Shown here: piece by piece, positions 51,823 through 62,509 of the stretch | Layout: the number at the start of each line of letters is the position of its first letter | Numbering within the stretch: the first letter of the stretch is position 1 | NCBI RefSeq assembly: GCF_000026005.1 | Contig: NC_005295.2 | Span: 372,001-436,000 of the forward strand | DNA length: 64,000 nt | Direction of reading: 5' to 3' | Source: Ehrlichia ruminantium str. Welgevonden | Lineage (GTDB): Bacteria; Pseudomonadota; Alphaproteobacteria; Rickettsiales; Anaplasmataceae | Made by a program: the position numbers and the translations under genes | The notes under the pieces: generated by a model | The model's database searches: none | What the model was told of the DNA's origin: nothing | The model's input: only the letters and a program-made list of their open reading frames with translations

Positions 51823-53782
51823 CAGTTGCTTTGAATTTTCGTAAGTTTTACTAGTAGTATTTTTATTATTTTGTTTGTATGTCTTTATTTATATAGTATT
51901 TATATTGTAAAATTAATTATACTTTTTAGAGATATAGTGCTTTTAAATAGATGTAAAACTTAGTAATAATCGTGTTTTCTCATAAATGTAAAATATTGGT
52001 AATGCTTAGAAAGTTAATCTTTAATTTTTTTAAAAGAAAATTAATATAGTATCAGTACTTACTATTGTAGTAATTAATAGTAATAAACTATTTGTAAATA
52101 TATTTTTTCATAAAATTAAGAAGAGAATTATATATGTTATTTGTTAGTGCTATATTAGATATGAGTTTTTTATATATAAAACATTAACTGGTATTTCTTT
52201 AACATTGTCTTATTTTTTTATTTTTAATAAATCATGCTATAAGTTAATGTCTGAATATTATTTTTTCTTTCAGTATTTTTATTGTTATGGTAAAAAACAG
52301 AAGATTGTTGCATTTTTTTATCTAATATTCATTTTTGATCTCTAATATATTATTTTCTACATAATATTTAGTTGTAGTTCTGTATTTAAAAAAAACGATG
52401 TTTTATAAAAAATATAATAATACATTTAGTCCAATCTCTTGATTTATTAGTGTGATGATTATTTCAAGATTATATTTATTTAATAGGGTCATTATACATT
52501 ATAAGTTGGAAAGTACTTTTGTATTAAATATTTGATGTTTTTGTACTACAATGTTTGTAGAAGGTAGATTTTTTGTATGTTGCATTAGTATTACATAGGT
52601 GTAAAGAATTTTTTAGTAATATTAAAAAGGAATAGTACGCTTAAGTAATATAGAGCATGATGATCGAGCAAACTATAAAGATATGTAAGCAGAATCATTA
52701 TGTGGTATTCAGTATGTGAATACAAATCTATCAATGTACAATTATAATATTATTAGTTGTTCTAATATTGGAATCAGTAATAAATTAGTTTAGTATTGTC
52801 AGTTGTGTAGAGTTTTTATTGTATGTAAACGTAAAAACAGGGTACATAAATATGTATGCTGTATACAGTTTATGTGATTCTTCTGTGTCCTATTATCTTA
52901 CTCTTATAGAAATTATAAAAGATTTAGGTTTTTACTGCAATATGTGAGCTAGCATTATATGATTTAGTAAATAATATTAGATTTTATTGGCAATGCATTA
53001 AATACTTACTCTTAAATTATAAAATTAGGTAGTGTTTCTTCTTAGTAATTGCTATTAAGAGGTGTTCAATAAGGTTGTAAATACTGTTAATATTAATTTT
53101 TAAAGAAATATGTAAAAGTTTTTAAAATAAGTATTATATGTTAAATAAGATCAGAATTATTATAAATGAAATATAGCAAATTCTACTACGGGTAATAATG
53201 TTATGACTTATATTGATTAGTAATGATCATGAGTATGTAATACTATAAAGCAGTGTTATATGTCCTAAAGTGTACCAACTTACTTTGTCATCTTTAGTTA
53301 TAGTACTATAATACTGGTGCGTATTAATATAACCTATCAAGATACTACATTTATATTTGAATAGTAATTTGAGTTATTTCATATTGGTTATGTTAAGTAT
53401 TTTTATAAAACTTAGTTATATTTTTAAGTAGTTTAATATTTCTATTTATGAGTCAGTTTTAAAAAACTATTATACATGATTTGGGATATTATATAATGTC
53501 TAACCAAAATATTAGTAAAATAATGTTTGTTAAAAGTATTTGTCAATAAGTTCTGATATCTAGAACATAAGATTATCATGAATCATAACACAAGAGTATT
53601 TATTATGAAATGATCAACTAATAATATTATTATTAAAGTTTTTTAACTATTGTCAGTTAATTAAAAATAGTAAGTTCAAGAAGAGATTATATTTAGATTT
53701 ATTAAGTTTCTATATAGACATTGATTTATATATATTAATATGTTAAATTATTTATTAATAGCTGGTATTGTGACACATTTTT
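51823..53782. other. 2-kb non-coding stretch, nothing recognised
   Basis: From tRNA-Gly to the next gene. Dense stops in every frame, no further tRNA, no tandem repeat found by eye. It is the longest plain gap of the window. Confidence 0.4.
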
Positions 53783-54859
53783 ATGTTGATTATTAATGAG
53801 TATGTTAGAAAAAAATTGATACCATATAAATCTTATATTGGATTATTTCCTGAAGCTAATAAGGTAAATAGTAGTTTGTGGTTATTTCAGAGAAGACAGA
53901 ATATACTACTTGATATGTCTTATGGTATATACTCTTTTGCGATAGATTATGTGGATTATGTTTTTAAAAAACGTAGTAAGAAAGATCAAATTATTTGTGC
54001 TATAAAAACTAATATACATATTTTTATTTCTAATACTCTGTTTTTCATGATGATTTATCTATTGATTCATTCTAAGATTTTAGGAGTATTTATTAAAAAT
54101 AATACAAATATTGTGCTTGATGCTTTCCTTACTTCAGTACTTTTGTCATCTATTTCTGTTATTTTAGGCTGTATTGTACACGCTATTGTTTTAAAAGCAG
54201 AAGGTAAACCTATTTCTGATTTTGCTTCTACAGGAGAATTGGAAGATAAGTTATTATGTACAGATTTTTTTATATGTTTATCGGCAATATCGCTGCGTAT
54301 TTATAAATTATTATGTGATTTTGTTAGTAAATTCATATTTAATACGAGTAAAGTAAAAAATTCAGTATATTTAGAACGATCATGTCACACAATGTTATAT
54401 TTGAGGTATGTATGTACGTCCTTGTATAATAACATTGTTTTATTAACAAAGTTCTGTGCTGATAAAGATTCACTACCACTTAGTGTGAGATCTTATTTTG
54501 AGAGTTGTATAGATGATGTAAAACACATTCAAGAACAGTTAAACAGTAGGTGTGAAAAATTTTCTTATTTAGTTGATGTATGTCAAAGAAATCCTGATCT
54601 ATACGTAGGTGAGGAACTTTATTACATGCTTAATCAGATTGAATATGATATTCGGAATAATGAATTTTCTTCTTTGTGTATTTGTATAAAAAATATGATG
54701 GAGGCTTTACCTGATAATCTTACGTTACAGAAAATATTACTGGATATTCAGTATATAACTTGTGATTTAGGATACAAAGTACAGGAATGTATATATGAAC
54801 CAAGAGTAAAACAGGTAAAAAGTAGCAGTGATAAGTATGTTTGTCAGTCAATTTCCTAG
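53783..54859 (+). CDS. Membrane protein, paralog of the next gene (358 aa)
   Basis: Function unknown. Three hydrophobic segments are visible, at about residues 75-97, 110-133 and 152-172, joined by a conserved loop HAIVLK-x-x-G followed by F-x-x-x-GELED-[KE]-LLCT. The C-terminal 180 residues are helical, charged and Cys-containing (coiled-coil-like heptads in the VKHIQEQLNSRCEKF region). The conserved loop and helix pattern is shared with the protein encoded at 56148-57254, so they are diverged duplicates. The ATG has no clear Shine-Dalgarno. No family match recognised. Confidence 0.82.
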   Translation: MLIINEYVRKKLIPYKSYIGLFPEANKVNSSLWLFQRRQNILLDMSYGIYSFAIDYVDYVFKKRSKKDQIICAIKTNIHIFISNTLFFMMIYLLIHSKILGVFIKNNTNIVLDAFLTSVLLSSISVILGCIVHAIVLKAEGKPISDFASTGELEDKLLCTDFFICLSAISLRIYKLLCDFVSKFIFNTSKVKNSVYLERSCHTMLYLRYVCTSLYNNIVLLTKFCADKDSLPLSVRSYFESCIDDVKHIQEQLNSRCEKFSYLVDVCQRNPDLYVGEELYYMLNQIEYDIRNNEFSSLCICIKNMMEALPDNLTLQKILLDIQYITCDLGYKVQECIYEPRVKQVKSSSDKYVCQSIS

Positions 54860-56147
54860 GTATTCAAAAGATCTGTTTTCTCTAATAGCGCTGCAAAGGT
54901 TTTTTATACTAGTGATAGTTATAGGATATTTTACTGTTAAATGATGAGTAAATGGGTAGAACATGAATTTCCTTATCGGTTAATTAGTATTTGATAGTGT
55001 TTTTAGTGTATATGATACGTTTTTAATGTGTAAGTTAATACATTTATAAAATAGTTTTTTGGTTATAAATAGTGTAGATGATAACAGTGTATAATAATGG
55101 GACTTTGATTCTATAAGGAAATAACTATATGTAGAATAAGTAAGAATTATTTAGTTATATGATAGTATCTGTGTTGTGAATATGCTGTTTTGTAGTTCAT
55201 ATTAATTGTTGTAGTACTATTTTATAGAAAAATTATATATTATTATGAATTATACATATTCTGATAGAATGTATTATTTTGAATATATAAAGTGAAAATT
55301 ACTTTATAGTATTATTTTAATAAAATACAAGGATGAGTTATCAATATAGATTATTATTTATAATATATGAAAACTATGTAAATAAATTAGATATAAAATT
55401 GTTTTTCTAGTGTAATAGGTAATTTATATAAATTGTATTATCAATGAGATTTAATTAAGAAATCTATTATTAATATATATATATTAAATCAATAAAAACT
55501 GTATTGTAATTTTATGATATTTTGAATATTAGATAAGTCTGATTTTTTTTAGATGTAGGTTAAGTACTTACACAACTAACAATGTATTATTTTAATTAAA
55601 AAGTATCATGCAATATTAATTGTATGTTGTGAATGATAAGTTTGTAAGTGTTATATATCTAATTTACTTTACGTAACGAATAGTTATATTTCTTGAGGTA
55701 TATATTATTTTGTATACTGTAAATGTAGTGGCTTACATAGTTAATAATTTTGTAGTAATGATATTAGTTAATTAAGTAGTTTACGTTATAAAATTGTATT
55801 TATATATGAAATTAAGTCCAGTACTAATAAGTAATGTGTTGTGTATTTTACTGTTATTAATATACAAGTAGTAGGAACTTTAATGATAGAAATTTAGTTA
55901 TGATAATTAATTACAGTATGGCTTGCATGAGTGTTATGTTTAAGTAGGTACTTATGTGAATTCTCGTATGATTTATTTATATATTAAATAAGTATATATC
56001 CTTTATAAGATAAGTAATAAATAGTAGTATGTACATGATAAATAAGTCTTGATTAATAGTTAACTATTATGTTAATATTTTAATATATAGAATGTTTAAT
56101 TTAAGTACTTGTTTATGATTACGTAGTTAGCTAATTTGGAGGATATA
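54860..56147. other. 1.3-kb spacer between the paralogous membrane proteins
   Basis: No ORF or RNA gene. Only A+T-rich sequence with frequent stops; no strong terminator after the first gene. GGAGG at 56138-56142 is the ribosome binding site of the next gene. Confidence 0.4.
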
Positions 56148-57254
56148 GTGGCTATTGTCAATGACTGTGTTAGGGATAAATTTTTATTATATAAGAAATT
56201 AATTTTAATTCCTTCAGTAATTGTTTTATCTACTATTATTCGTAATAAGCATGATAAATTTTATGTTGCTAGTAGTTATGTTAAGTATCTTTATGCTAAT
56301 CGTAATGCAAAAAGTAAGGTAATCAGTATTGTTGCGGTTACTGTACATGTTTTTATTTCTAATATTGTTTTTTTCTTTGTAGTTTTTAATTGTACTGCTA
56401 AATTTTGGCAAACAGTATTTAGTAAACTAAAAATTAATACACTTATTCCATTACTTAATTTATTTATTGGAGCAGTCATTTTCTCAAGTGCATACCTTCT
56501 TATTGGATATATTATGCATGCTATTGTGTTGAAAAAACGTGGTTTGTCTTTTAAGGATTTTGTAGCAAATGGAGAATTAGAGGATGAGCTATTGTGTACA
56601 GGAATATTTTCATTACTTTTTGTGATATGTGTACGTATCTGTACGAAATTTCTTAGGATATTTAAAAAATTGATATTTAGTACATTGGAATTGGATACAC
56701 GTATGCCATTACAATTGATAAAATTGAGGATATCGATGGTAAAAAATGTACTTGGTAAAATTGAAGAAATGTTATCAAGGTTTAATGATATATGTAATGA
56801 TTTTCAAGAATTATCAGAATTAATGGGTAATGCCTTTGTCATGAGGTTGAATTTACAAAGAAATGCTATTATAGGGCAGTGTGGATATTATTATGAGCAA
56901 TTTGAATTTTGGGAAGATGTATGTGATAGGTATGGTAAAAGATATATGGATAGATCTCATATGTTTGTAAAATGTGCTGATGATATTCTTCAAGATTTAA
57001 GAGGCATTGAAGATCAATTTCGTAGTATTATGGGAGATTTAGTAGATAGTCTAGAAATGCGTAGAAGTAAACGGTGTAGTATCTGTAGAAATTGTAAAGT
57101 ATTATCGAAAAAAGAAAAAGAATTAAATAAATTTATCAATGGGATTAGAACTCTACTTGATGAACCAATGATAGGGGCTGTTAGAATAGATATTATTGTT
57201 GGATATAATTCAGGTAGTATGCCGTCTTTTATAGAAAAGTGCTATTATGGTTAA
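56148..57254 (+). CDS. Membrane protein, paralog of the preceding gene (368 aa)
   Basis: Function unknown. The frame can be opened at a TTG at 56136, but a perfect GGAGG at 56138-56142 sits 5 nt before a GTG at 56148, so I start there (MAIVNDCVRDK). Three membrane segments are at about residues 62-85, 100-125 and 147-165. The shared motif is HAIVLKKRG then FVANGELEDELLCTG. The C-terminal half is charged and helical, with a small Cys-rich spot RCSICRNCKVL (CxxCxxC) that could bind a metal or form disulfides; this motif is absent from the paralog. Confidence 0.83.
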   Translation: MAIVNDCVRDKFLLYKKLILIPSVIVLSTIIRNKHDKFYVASSYVKYLYANRNAKSKVISIVAVTVHVFISNIVFFFVVFNCTAKFWQTVFSKLKINTLIPLLNLFIGAVIFSSAYLLIGYIMHAIVLKKRGLSFKDFVANGELEDELLCTGIFSLLFVICVRICTKFLRIFKKLIFSTLELDTRMPLQLIKLRISMVKNVLGKIEEMLSRFNDICNDFQELSELMGNAFVMRLNLQRNAIIGQCGYYYEQFEFWEDVCDRYGKRYMDRSHMFVKCADDILQDLRGIEDQFRSIMGDLVDSLEMRRSKRCSICRNCKVLSKKEKELNKFINGIRTLLDEPMIGAVRIDIIVGYNSGSMPSFIEKCYYG

Positions 57255-57953
57255 ATAACTAAAGTTATATACTATTAATATTTATTACGTAAATCATTAA
57301 AATTGTATAGATAAACAATAAGTCATTAATAATATATTTTTATATATTGATATTTTTCTTAAAAAATCAAGTAAACTTTAAAATAGTAGGATAAGATATC
57401 CTAGTTAGTATAAAGTTAACAATATTTTTCTCTAATTATATTTAGGTTTACAGTTTTTGAAATATATGGATGATAATAAACAGTTTGAAAAGCATATAAT
57501 AGAAGAATTAAGTTATTTTTTACAGCAGTGACATATATATAATTCTTGTCGAATTATTACAATTACGTTACGGTAGTCATGTCTTTCCTACTCATGATGA
57601 AGAAAAATCTTTAGAAGCAGACCCTCGCATTCCTATGTCATCAGAAGCTACAGAAGATACCCCTTTATCAGGTGTAATAGTAGAATCAAATTATGTGTTT
57701 GTTATATTCTTCAGGTTTTGTTGAAAGGTTTCATATATGGTTAGGTAATAAAAATACTGAACTATCCAGTATAACATCATATTTATGAAACTGATATAAC
57801 AGAATAATATTTGTTATTATTGGTTTACATAGTGAATTGCTATATAAAAAATCCAAAGTAGATATTTTTATATAGCATGATAATAAAAAAACGAGAACAA
57901 TACTATCAATTCTTTGATGACTATTAATCATCACGGTCTGTTAGTATAAAATA
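57255..57953. other. Intergenic region with an inverted gene fragment
   Basis: 699 bp between convergent genes. It contains the pseudogene fragment at 57551-57688 and a 21-codon ATG frame at 57466-57531 of no evident meaning. The rest is unremarkable. Confidence 0.6.
57551..57688 (+). pseudogene. Inverted fragment of the neighbouring large membrane-protein gene
   Basis: Reading the plus strand from 57551 gives ELLQLRYGSHVF, then EEKSLEAD, IPMSSEATEDTPLSGVIVES. This matches the C-terminal part of the protein on the opposite strand (ELLQLRYGSYVF ... IPISSETTEGTPLSSVVVES; DNA near 58066-58202). The first 36 bases are nearly identical. There is no start and a stop soon after. It is a broken inverted copy of about 46 codons. 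Confidence 0.85.
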
Positions 57954-60422
57954 TTATGTGGTTCTTGGTCTATCTCTTGCGGAACTGGTAGCTTGATTAC
58001 AGATTATACTACTAAGATCTACACTACTTAGTTGTCTAGGGATAGTTTGTCCTTCTTGTCTTGATTCTACTACTACACTTGATAAAGGGGTACCTTCTGT
58101 AGTTTCTGATGATATAGGAATATTGTGATGGTCTTCTAAAGATCTTTCTTCATTATTATGACTAGAAAAGACATAACTACCGTAACGTAATTGTAATAAT
58201 TCTGGAGTATTACGGGTGGATGATTTTTTACTTTTTGATTTAGTAGTACGGCTACTTGATTTTTTAGTGGATTGTGATTTAGTAAAACATAGTTCTATTG
58301 ATGGGCAACAACTTCCTGTAGCTCCTTCTGGTTGCTCTGGTGCATTTAAGTCTGACCTCTGTTGTCTTCTTGATCTACATGCGTTTTGTTCACGTATTAT
58401 TTGTTCTGCTTCTTCATCTGTAACTTCTCTAATAGAGGGGGAGCTAGATACTTCTTCTTCCATAACACGTACTTCTTCATTAAGTAATGCCATCATTTCT
58501 TCAACTGTTAGTTGAGACATATGCCTTAAATGTCCTCTTTCGGCTAGTGGCATAATAAAAATATGGCTTCTATTCTGTTGTATACTATCGTCTATTAGAT
58601 CTTGAATTGTAGCTATATTAAGTTGTACAGTACTGATACTATCCATTACTTGACCACATACTATATCAGCATACACGCTTAGTACGACATCTATTCCAGT
58701 TGCTAAACTTAAGTAACGTAGTTTATCACCTAATAAGTCAAACATTGGTAACACTACAAGTGAAGATGTGAGCCTTGTTAAAGAAGCACATGTGTATCTT
58801 TCCATGGAACGAGAATATAATACTCTACCCCTATTATAGCATAATGCCATAAGTAGTGAAAGTGGCCTTAAAGCTTTTATCCCAGCAACAAGCAGTGTTT
58901 TGTTAAGAGATGCACCAACGTATTCTAGTACTAATGTTATTGCAAAACTAGTGTACATATAAGGAGGACGTAGAAGTACTTTCTTTCTTGAACGATAACT
59001 ACTACGTGCAAGAGCATTTGCAACTGACTGAAGCTTTGCTGGTTCCTCAATGAATGAAGATGGTAAAAAGAACCTAAAAATACTGAATTTAAGGGCTGTA
59101 TCTTTTATATCATGAGTAATTAGATCTGAAGGTTGTACAGCAACATTACCAACCCAGCGAAATATCATTGATCCCATTAGATGAAGATCCTCATGTCTTC
59201 CTCCTAATGTAAGGCTATTCTGTGATAATCTATCTAGTATGTATCGATTTCTCATTTCTCCACACATAGTAGCTGGCAGTGCACAAAATAACTGGGTAGC
59301 AGAGACTATAGTTGTTAACACTGCAGGTATGCCATTCATGATTCCTGCGTATTCTGGAAAATATTCAGATGAATGTTCAGGAGCAAAAACAACAGTTACA
59401 TTAGTCCCATTATTAGATGAACTATTAGTATGTAGTTGTGCGAAAGTAGTAGCATTGTTACGGTATTGTGTAATGTATTGTTGGTAGAGAGTACGATTGT
59501 GTTTGATAGTAAAATTAGAGCCAGTAAAAGCCTTTACATCATTTCGTGATCTGTCAACAGCATATTCTGAATGAGTACGTGTTACAAAACCACATAAGAT
59601 ACCCATTACGTATCCAAATGAAAGAGCTAAGACATTTGCGTTAACAATACCTGCGAAATTAATAAACCTGTTTATATTTGGATGCTCTCTAGCAAAATCC
59701 TCTCGTAGTGTTGATAAAGTATTATCTCTATGATTTGTTGTCAAAGCAGTAAGAATTAGACTGACAGCAGTACAGTACTCTGTTTTAAGTTGTTCAGCTG
59801 CATTTTCAGTTAATGGAAAATCATATCCATTATTATTAGCTATACTAAGTATTGCAAGTGCTAACCCTCTGAGTAATACATTTTGAGGAGTAAGAAGAGA
59901 TGTAGTATAAATAGTTTTAAGTGCTTCATTGCAAAGTACACGGGTATTACTATTGTTCAAATATCTTTGCACAAATAGTGTATAATCCTCTAGTAGTTGT
60001 GGATTGAATGTATGATTATTTGGTATACCTGAGAATGTACTATCTTCAGGATGAAATATATGTTCTTGACTTAGTGCTTGATTACTTTGATTTTGATGAG
60101 CAATTAAGGACACTAAGTTTAAAAATATCTTATACAGAAAAGACGTCTTATTGTTGTTACACTCAATTTGATCTGATACTATAACTAAATCGTCAAGTGA
60201 TAATGAATTCTCAATTATATAAGAACGTACCTCTTCAGTTACAAGAAGAGATGCTTCACTGTCATTACCTTGTTTATTAAGAAATCTTCTAGAAAACTTA
60301 TCAGAGAGATAAAGTATAGGATGATGAAAAAATGAAAAACGTTGTGGTCTATAACTTGCAATTAATGACTTAATATAATCAAGAAGTTGCTTTTGTCTGG
60401 TGTTTAATTTTACTTTATTCAT
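57954..60422 (-). CDS. Large multi-helix membrane protein, full-length family member (822 aa)
   Basis: Function unknown. An ATG at 60449 is in frame, but GGAGG lies 10 nt before the ATG at 60422 and this arrangement is conserved in the next paralog, so I start at 60422 (MNKVKLNTRQKQ). The N-terminal 250 residues are helical and soluble. Hydrophobic segments follow at about 255-283, 364-386, 489-528 and 550-589. The C-terminal part has the conserved TDEEAEQIIREQ, a Lys/Ser/Thr-rich basic stretch (TKKSSSRTTKSKSKK), and a Ser/Thr-rich tail. Asn-x-Thr/Ser-rich loop NGTNVTVVFAPEH precedes the second hydrophobic segment. Related proteins lie at 61014-61904 and 62510-64000. Confidence 0.85.
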   Translation of the reverse strand: MNKVKLNTRQKQLLDYIKSLIASYRPQRFSFFHHPILYLSDKFSRRFLNKQGNDSEASLLVTEEVRSYIIENSLSLDDLVIVSDQIECNNNKTSFLYKIFLNLVSLIAHQNQSNQALSQEHIFHPEDSTFSGIPNNHTFNPQLLEDYTLFVQRYLNNSNTRVLCNEALKTIYTTSLLTPQNVLLRGLALAILSIANNNGYDFPLTENAAEQLKTEYCTAVSLILTALTTNHRDNTLSTLREDFAREHPNINRFINFAGIVNANVLALSFGYVMGILCGFVTRTHSEYAVDRSRNDVKAFTGSNFTIKHNRTLYQQYITQYRNNATTFAQLHTNSSSNNGTNVTVVFAPEHSSEYFPEYAGIMNGIPAVLTTIVSATQLFCALPATMCGEMRNRYILDRLSQNSLTLGGRHEDLHLMGSMIFRWVGNVAVQPSDLITHDIKDTALKFSIFRFFLPSSFIEEPAKLQSVANALARSSYRSRKKVLLRPPYMYTSFAITLVLEYVGASLNKTLLVAGIKALRPLSLLMALCYNRGRVLYSRSMERYTCASLTRLTSSLVVLPMFDLLGDKLRYLSLATGIDVVLSVYADIVCGQVMDSISTVQLNIATIQDLIDDSIQQNRSHIFIMPLAERGHLRHMSQLTVEEMMALLNEEVRVMEEEVSSSPSIREVTDEEAEQIIREQNACRSRRQQRSDLNAPEQPEGATGSCCPSIELCFTKSQSTKKSSSRTTKSKSKKSSTRNTPELLQLRYGSYVFSSHNNEERSLEDHHNIPISSETTEGTPLSSVVVESRQEGQTIPRQLSSVDLSSIICNQATSSARDRPRTT

Positions 60423-61013
60423 AGCATGTTGCCCTCCTGTAAAAAGCATCTAACATGCCCAACCTTACTAAGGAAGTCATTATAATGACTATATTAATAA
60501 TTCCTTAATAAAACCTGCATAACCAGTACAGCTTCTATATTAAAAAATTGACTTAGTCAACGAAAATTTTTGTATTCACACAATTTGCTGTAGAAAATTT
60601 GGATTATAACTCACTAATGTAGTGAAATATATATGTTAAAAAGTTATTATTTTTATTATCTATCTTATGTAATTCGTAATTAAAAAATGTGTATCACGTG
60701 TTTACAAGAACACGTTTATCCAATTACAAGAAAAATGTTTTGTAGTTATAAAACTAAGATCAATCCATGTAGATTTGTGCTTCCTAATGTAGCAGGTTAA
60801 GAGCAATATAATATGTAATAGTGTATCATATAATATTTCCTAACTTGTATTAAAAACAATATAAGCAGGTATATTACTTAAAGAGATATATTTAATCAAT
60901 TAGTTTGTACATAATTTAATAAAGAATATTTACTGTATATACTATTATGCAGATTATAATATAATTACTATAAAATACTAATTAATATATCAATACACAT
61001 CTTTAAAAAAATA
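60423..61013 (-). repeat. Duplicated intergenic unit, copy 1
   Basis: The whole spacer is similar to 61905-62509. Near-identity extends over the first ~230 bp upstream of each start codon and returns near the other end (aatacacatctttaaaaaa). So gene and leader were duplicated together. The leader has a GGAGG site, a 16-bp palindrome and a ttgact-like box at 60555-60560 (minus strand) with tataga 15 bp on, a tentative promoter. Confidence 0.8.
60475..60490. promoter_or_regulatory. 16-bp perfect palindrome in conserved leader, copy 1
   Basis: agtcattataatgact is its own reverse complement, flanked by taagga and tcctta arms that could extend a cruciform or RNA stem. It lies 53 bp upstream of the start codon and is identical in the second copy (61957-61972). 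It could be a dimeric repressor site or a 5'-leader hairpin. Confidence 0.6.
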
Positions 61014-61904
61014 CTAAATACTATGTCTACGTTGTTGCGTTGGTGTAGTAGGTAAACCTTGATGTGTTGTAGAAGCAGATACATTTGAACTTGGAGCTCT
61101 ATTTTGTAAAATGAAAGAACCAAGCAGCTGTATATTATTACTTAGCGCTGATGCTGTGTTATAGATAATACTTGTAATTGTTCCTGTAGTAGAACTACTG
61201 TTTTCTTCAGCAAAATCTTCTTGTAGTTCTGATAAAATACTACTTCTATAACTTGTTGTCAAAGAAGCAGTAATTAGACTGACAGCAGCACTGTACTCTA
61301 TTTTAAGTTGTTTACCTGGATCATCACCTAATGAAGAATTACATTCATTACCAGTTATAATGATTACTGCACGTGCTATTCCCCTCAGTAACACATTTTG
61401 TGGAGTAAGAGGAAATACAGCATTAAGAATTATCATTGCTTCATCCTGAAGTACTTTAGCGTTACTCATGTTCACATATTTTGACACATATATTAAATAA
61501 TTATTTAGTATACGTGGATTGAACTGATAACCATATATATTAAATTCTCCACCTATTACTAAATTACCTTGATTTTGATCAACAATTGAGGAAAGTAACT
61601 TAGAATGTATCATATTTAGAAAACACGTCTCATTGTTCAAATTATTGAAAGCATTTGATACTTTAATTAAATCATTATATGAAATTGAACACTTAATTAT
61701 ATAGTCATGTATATTTTGAGTTAGAAGAAGACATGCTTTATGGTGATCATTTTGTTTATTAAAAAGTAGTGCATTAAACTTATCATGAAGATAACGCATA
61801 GGATGACAAATGGGTGACAAATGTTTGGAATTATGACGTGCAACCAATAACCTCATATAATCGAAAAAAGCTTGTTGTCTTTCGTTTAATCCTACTCTAT
61901 CCAT
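61014..61904 (-). CDS. Internally deleted member of the large membrane-protein family (296 aa)
   Basis: Function unknown. The start at 61904 is chosen for the same GGAGG spacing as its full-length relative. Residues 1-240 align with the N-terminal soluble region of the 57954-60422 protein (matching blocks: LTPQNVLLRG, QLKIEYSAAVSLI, LTTSYRSSILSELQEDFAE). Then the middle 500 residues with all main hydrophobic segments are missing. The last 28 residues (APSSNV ... RRHSI) match instead the tail of the 62510-64000 protein. This looks like a recombination or deletion product joining two family members. Whether it is expressed as a soluble version or is a decaying gene is unknown. Confidence 0.83.
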   Translation of the reverse strand: MDRVGLNERQQAFFDYMRLLVARHNSKHLSPICHPMRYLHDKFNALLFNKQNDHHKACLLLTQNIHDYIIKCSISYNDLIKVSNAFNNLNNETCFLNMIHSKLLSSIVDQNQGNLVIGGEFNIYGYQFNPRILNNYLIYVSKYVNMSNAKVLQDEAMIILNAVFPLTPQNVLLRGIARAVIIITGNECNSSLGDDPGKQLKIEYSAAVSLITASLTTSYRSSILSELQEDFAEENSSSTTGTITSIIYNTASALSNNIQLLGSFILQNRAPSSNVSASTTHQGLPTTPTQQRRHSI

Positions 61905-62509
61905 AGCACGTTGCCCTCCTGTAAAAAGCATCTAACATGCCCAACCTTACTAAGGAAGTCATTATAATGACTATATTAATAATTCCTTAATAAAACCTGC
62001 ATAACCAGTACAAATCCTATATTAAAAAATTGACCTAATCAACGAAAATTTTTGTATTTATACAATTTACTGTAGAAAATCTGGATTATCGTCACTAATG
62101 TAGTGAAATATATATTTAAGAAGTTATTGCTTTTATTATTTAATTCTAGTGTAATTCATAATAAAAATGTATATTGTGTGTTTACAAGAACACGTCTATC
62201 CAATTACAAGAAAAACATTTTATAATTATAATACTAAATCAATCCACGTAGGTTTGCAATTCTTATGTAACAGGTAGGATATGTAATAATGTGATTATTA
62301 GTATACTAATAGTATTTCATATGATATTTTCTAACTTGTATTAAATAACATATAAACGAGAGTATTATTTAAAGAGATATATTAAAATAAATTAATTTTT
62401 ACATAACTCTTAATAAAGAATGTTTACTGCATATGCTATATACAAATCATAATATAGTGGCTATATGAGATACTATTAGTATAATATCAATACACATCTT
62501 TAAAAAATA
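61905..62509 (-). repeat. Duplicated intergenic unit, copy 2
   Basis: Second copy of the spacer at 60423-61013, upstream of the 61014-61904 gene. The ttgattaggtcaa box (minus strand), palindrome and GGAGG leader are kept, while the middle has small indels. Confidence 0.8.
61957..61972. promoter_or_regulatory. 16-bp perfect palindrome in conserved leader, copy 2
   Basis: Same agtcattataatgact palindrome and flanking taagga/tcctta arms as at 60475-60490, again 53 bp before the start codon. Confidence 0.6.

Noticed and set aside
57466-57531. Short ATG frame of 21 codons before the inverted fragment
   Set aside because: No ribosome binding site or similarity; a chance frame is more likely.
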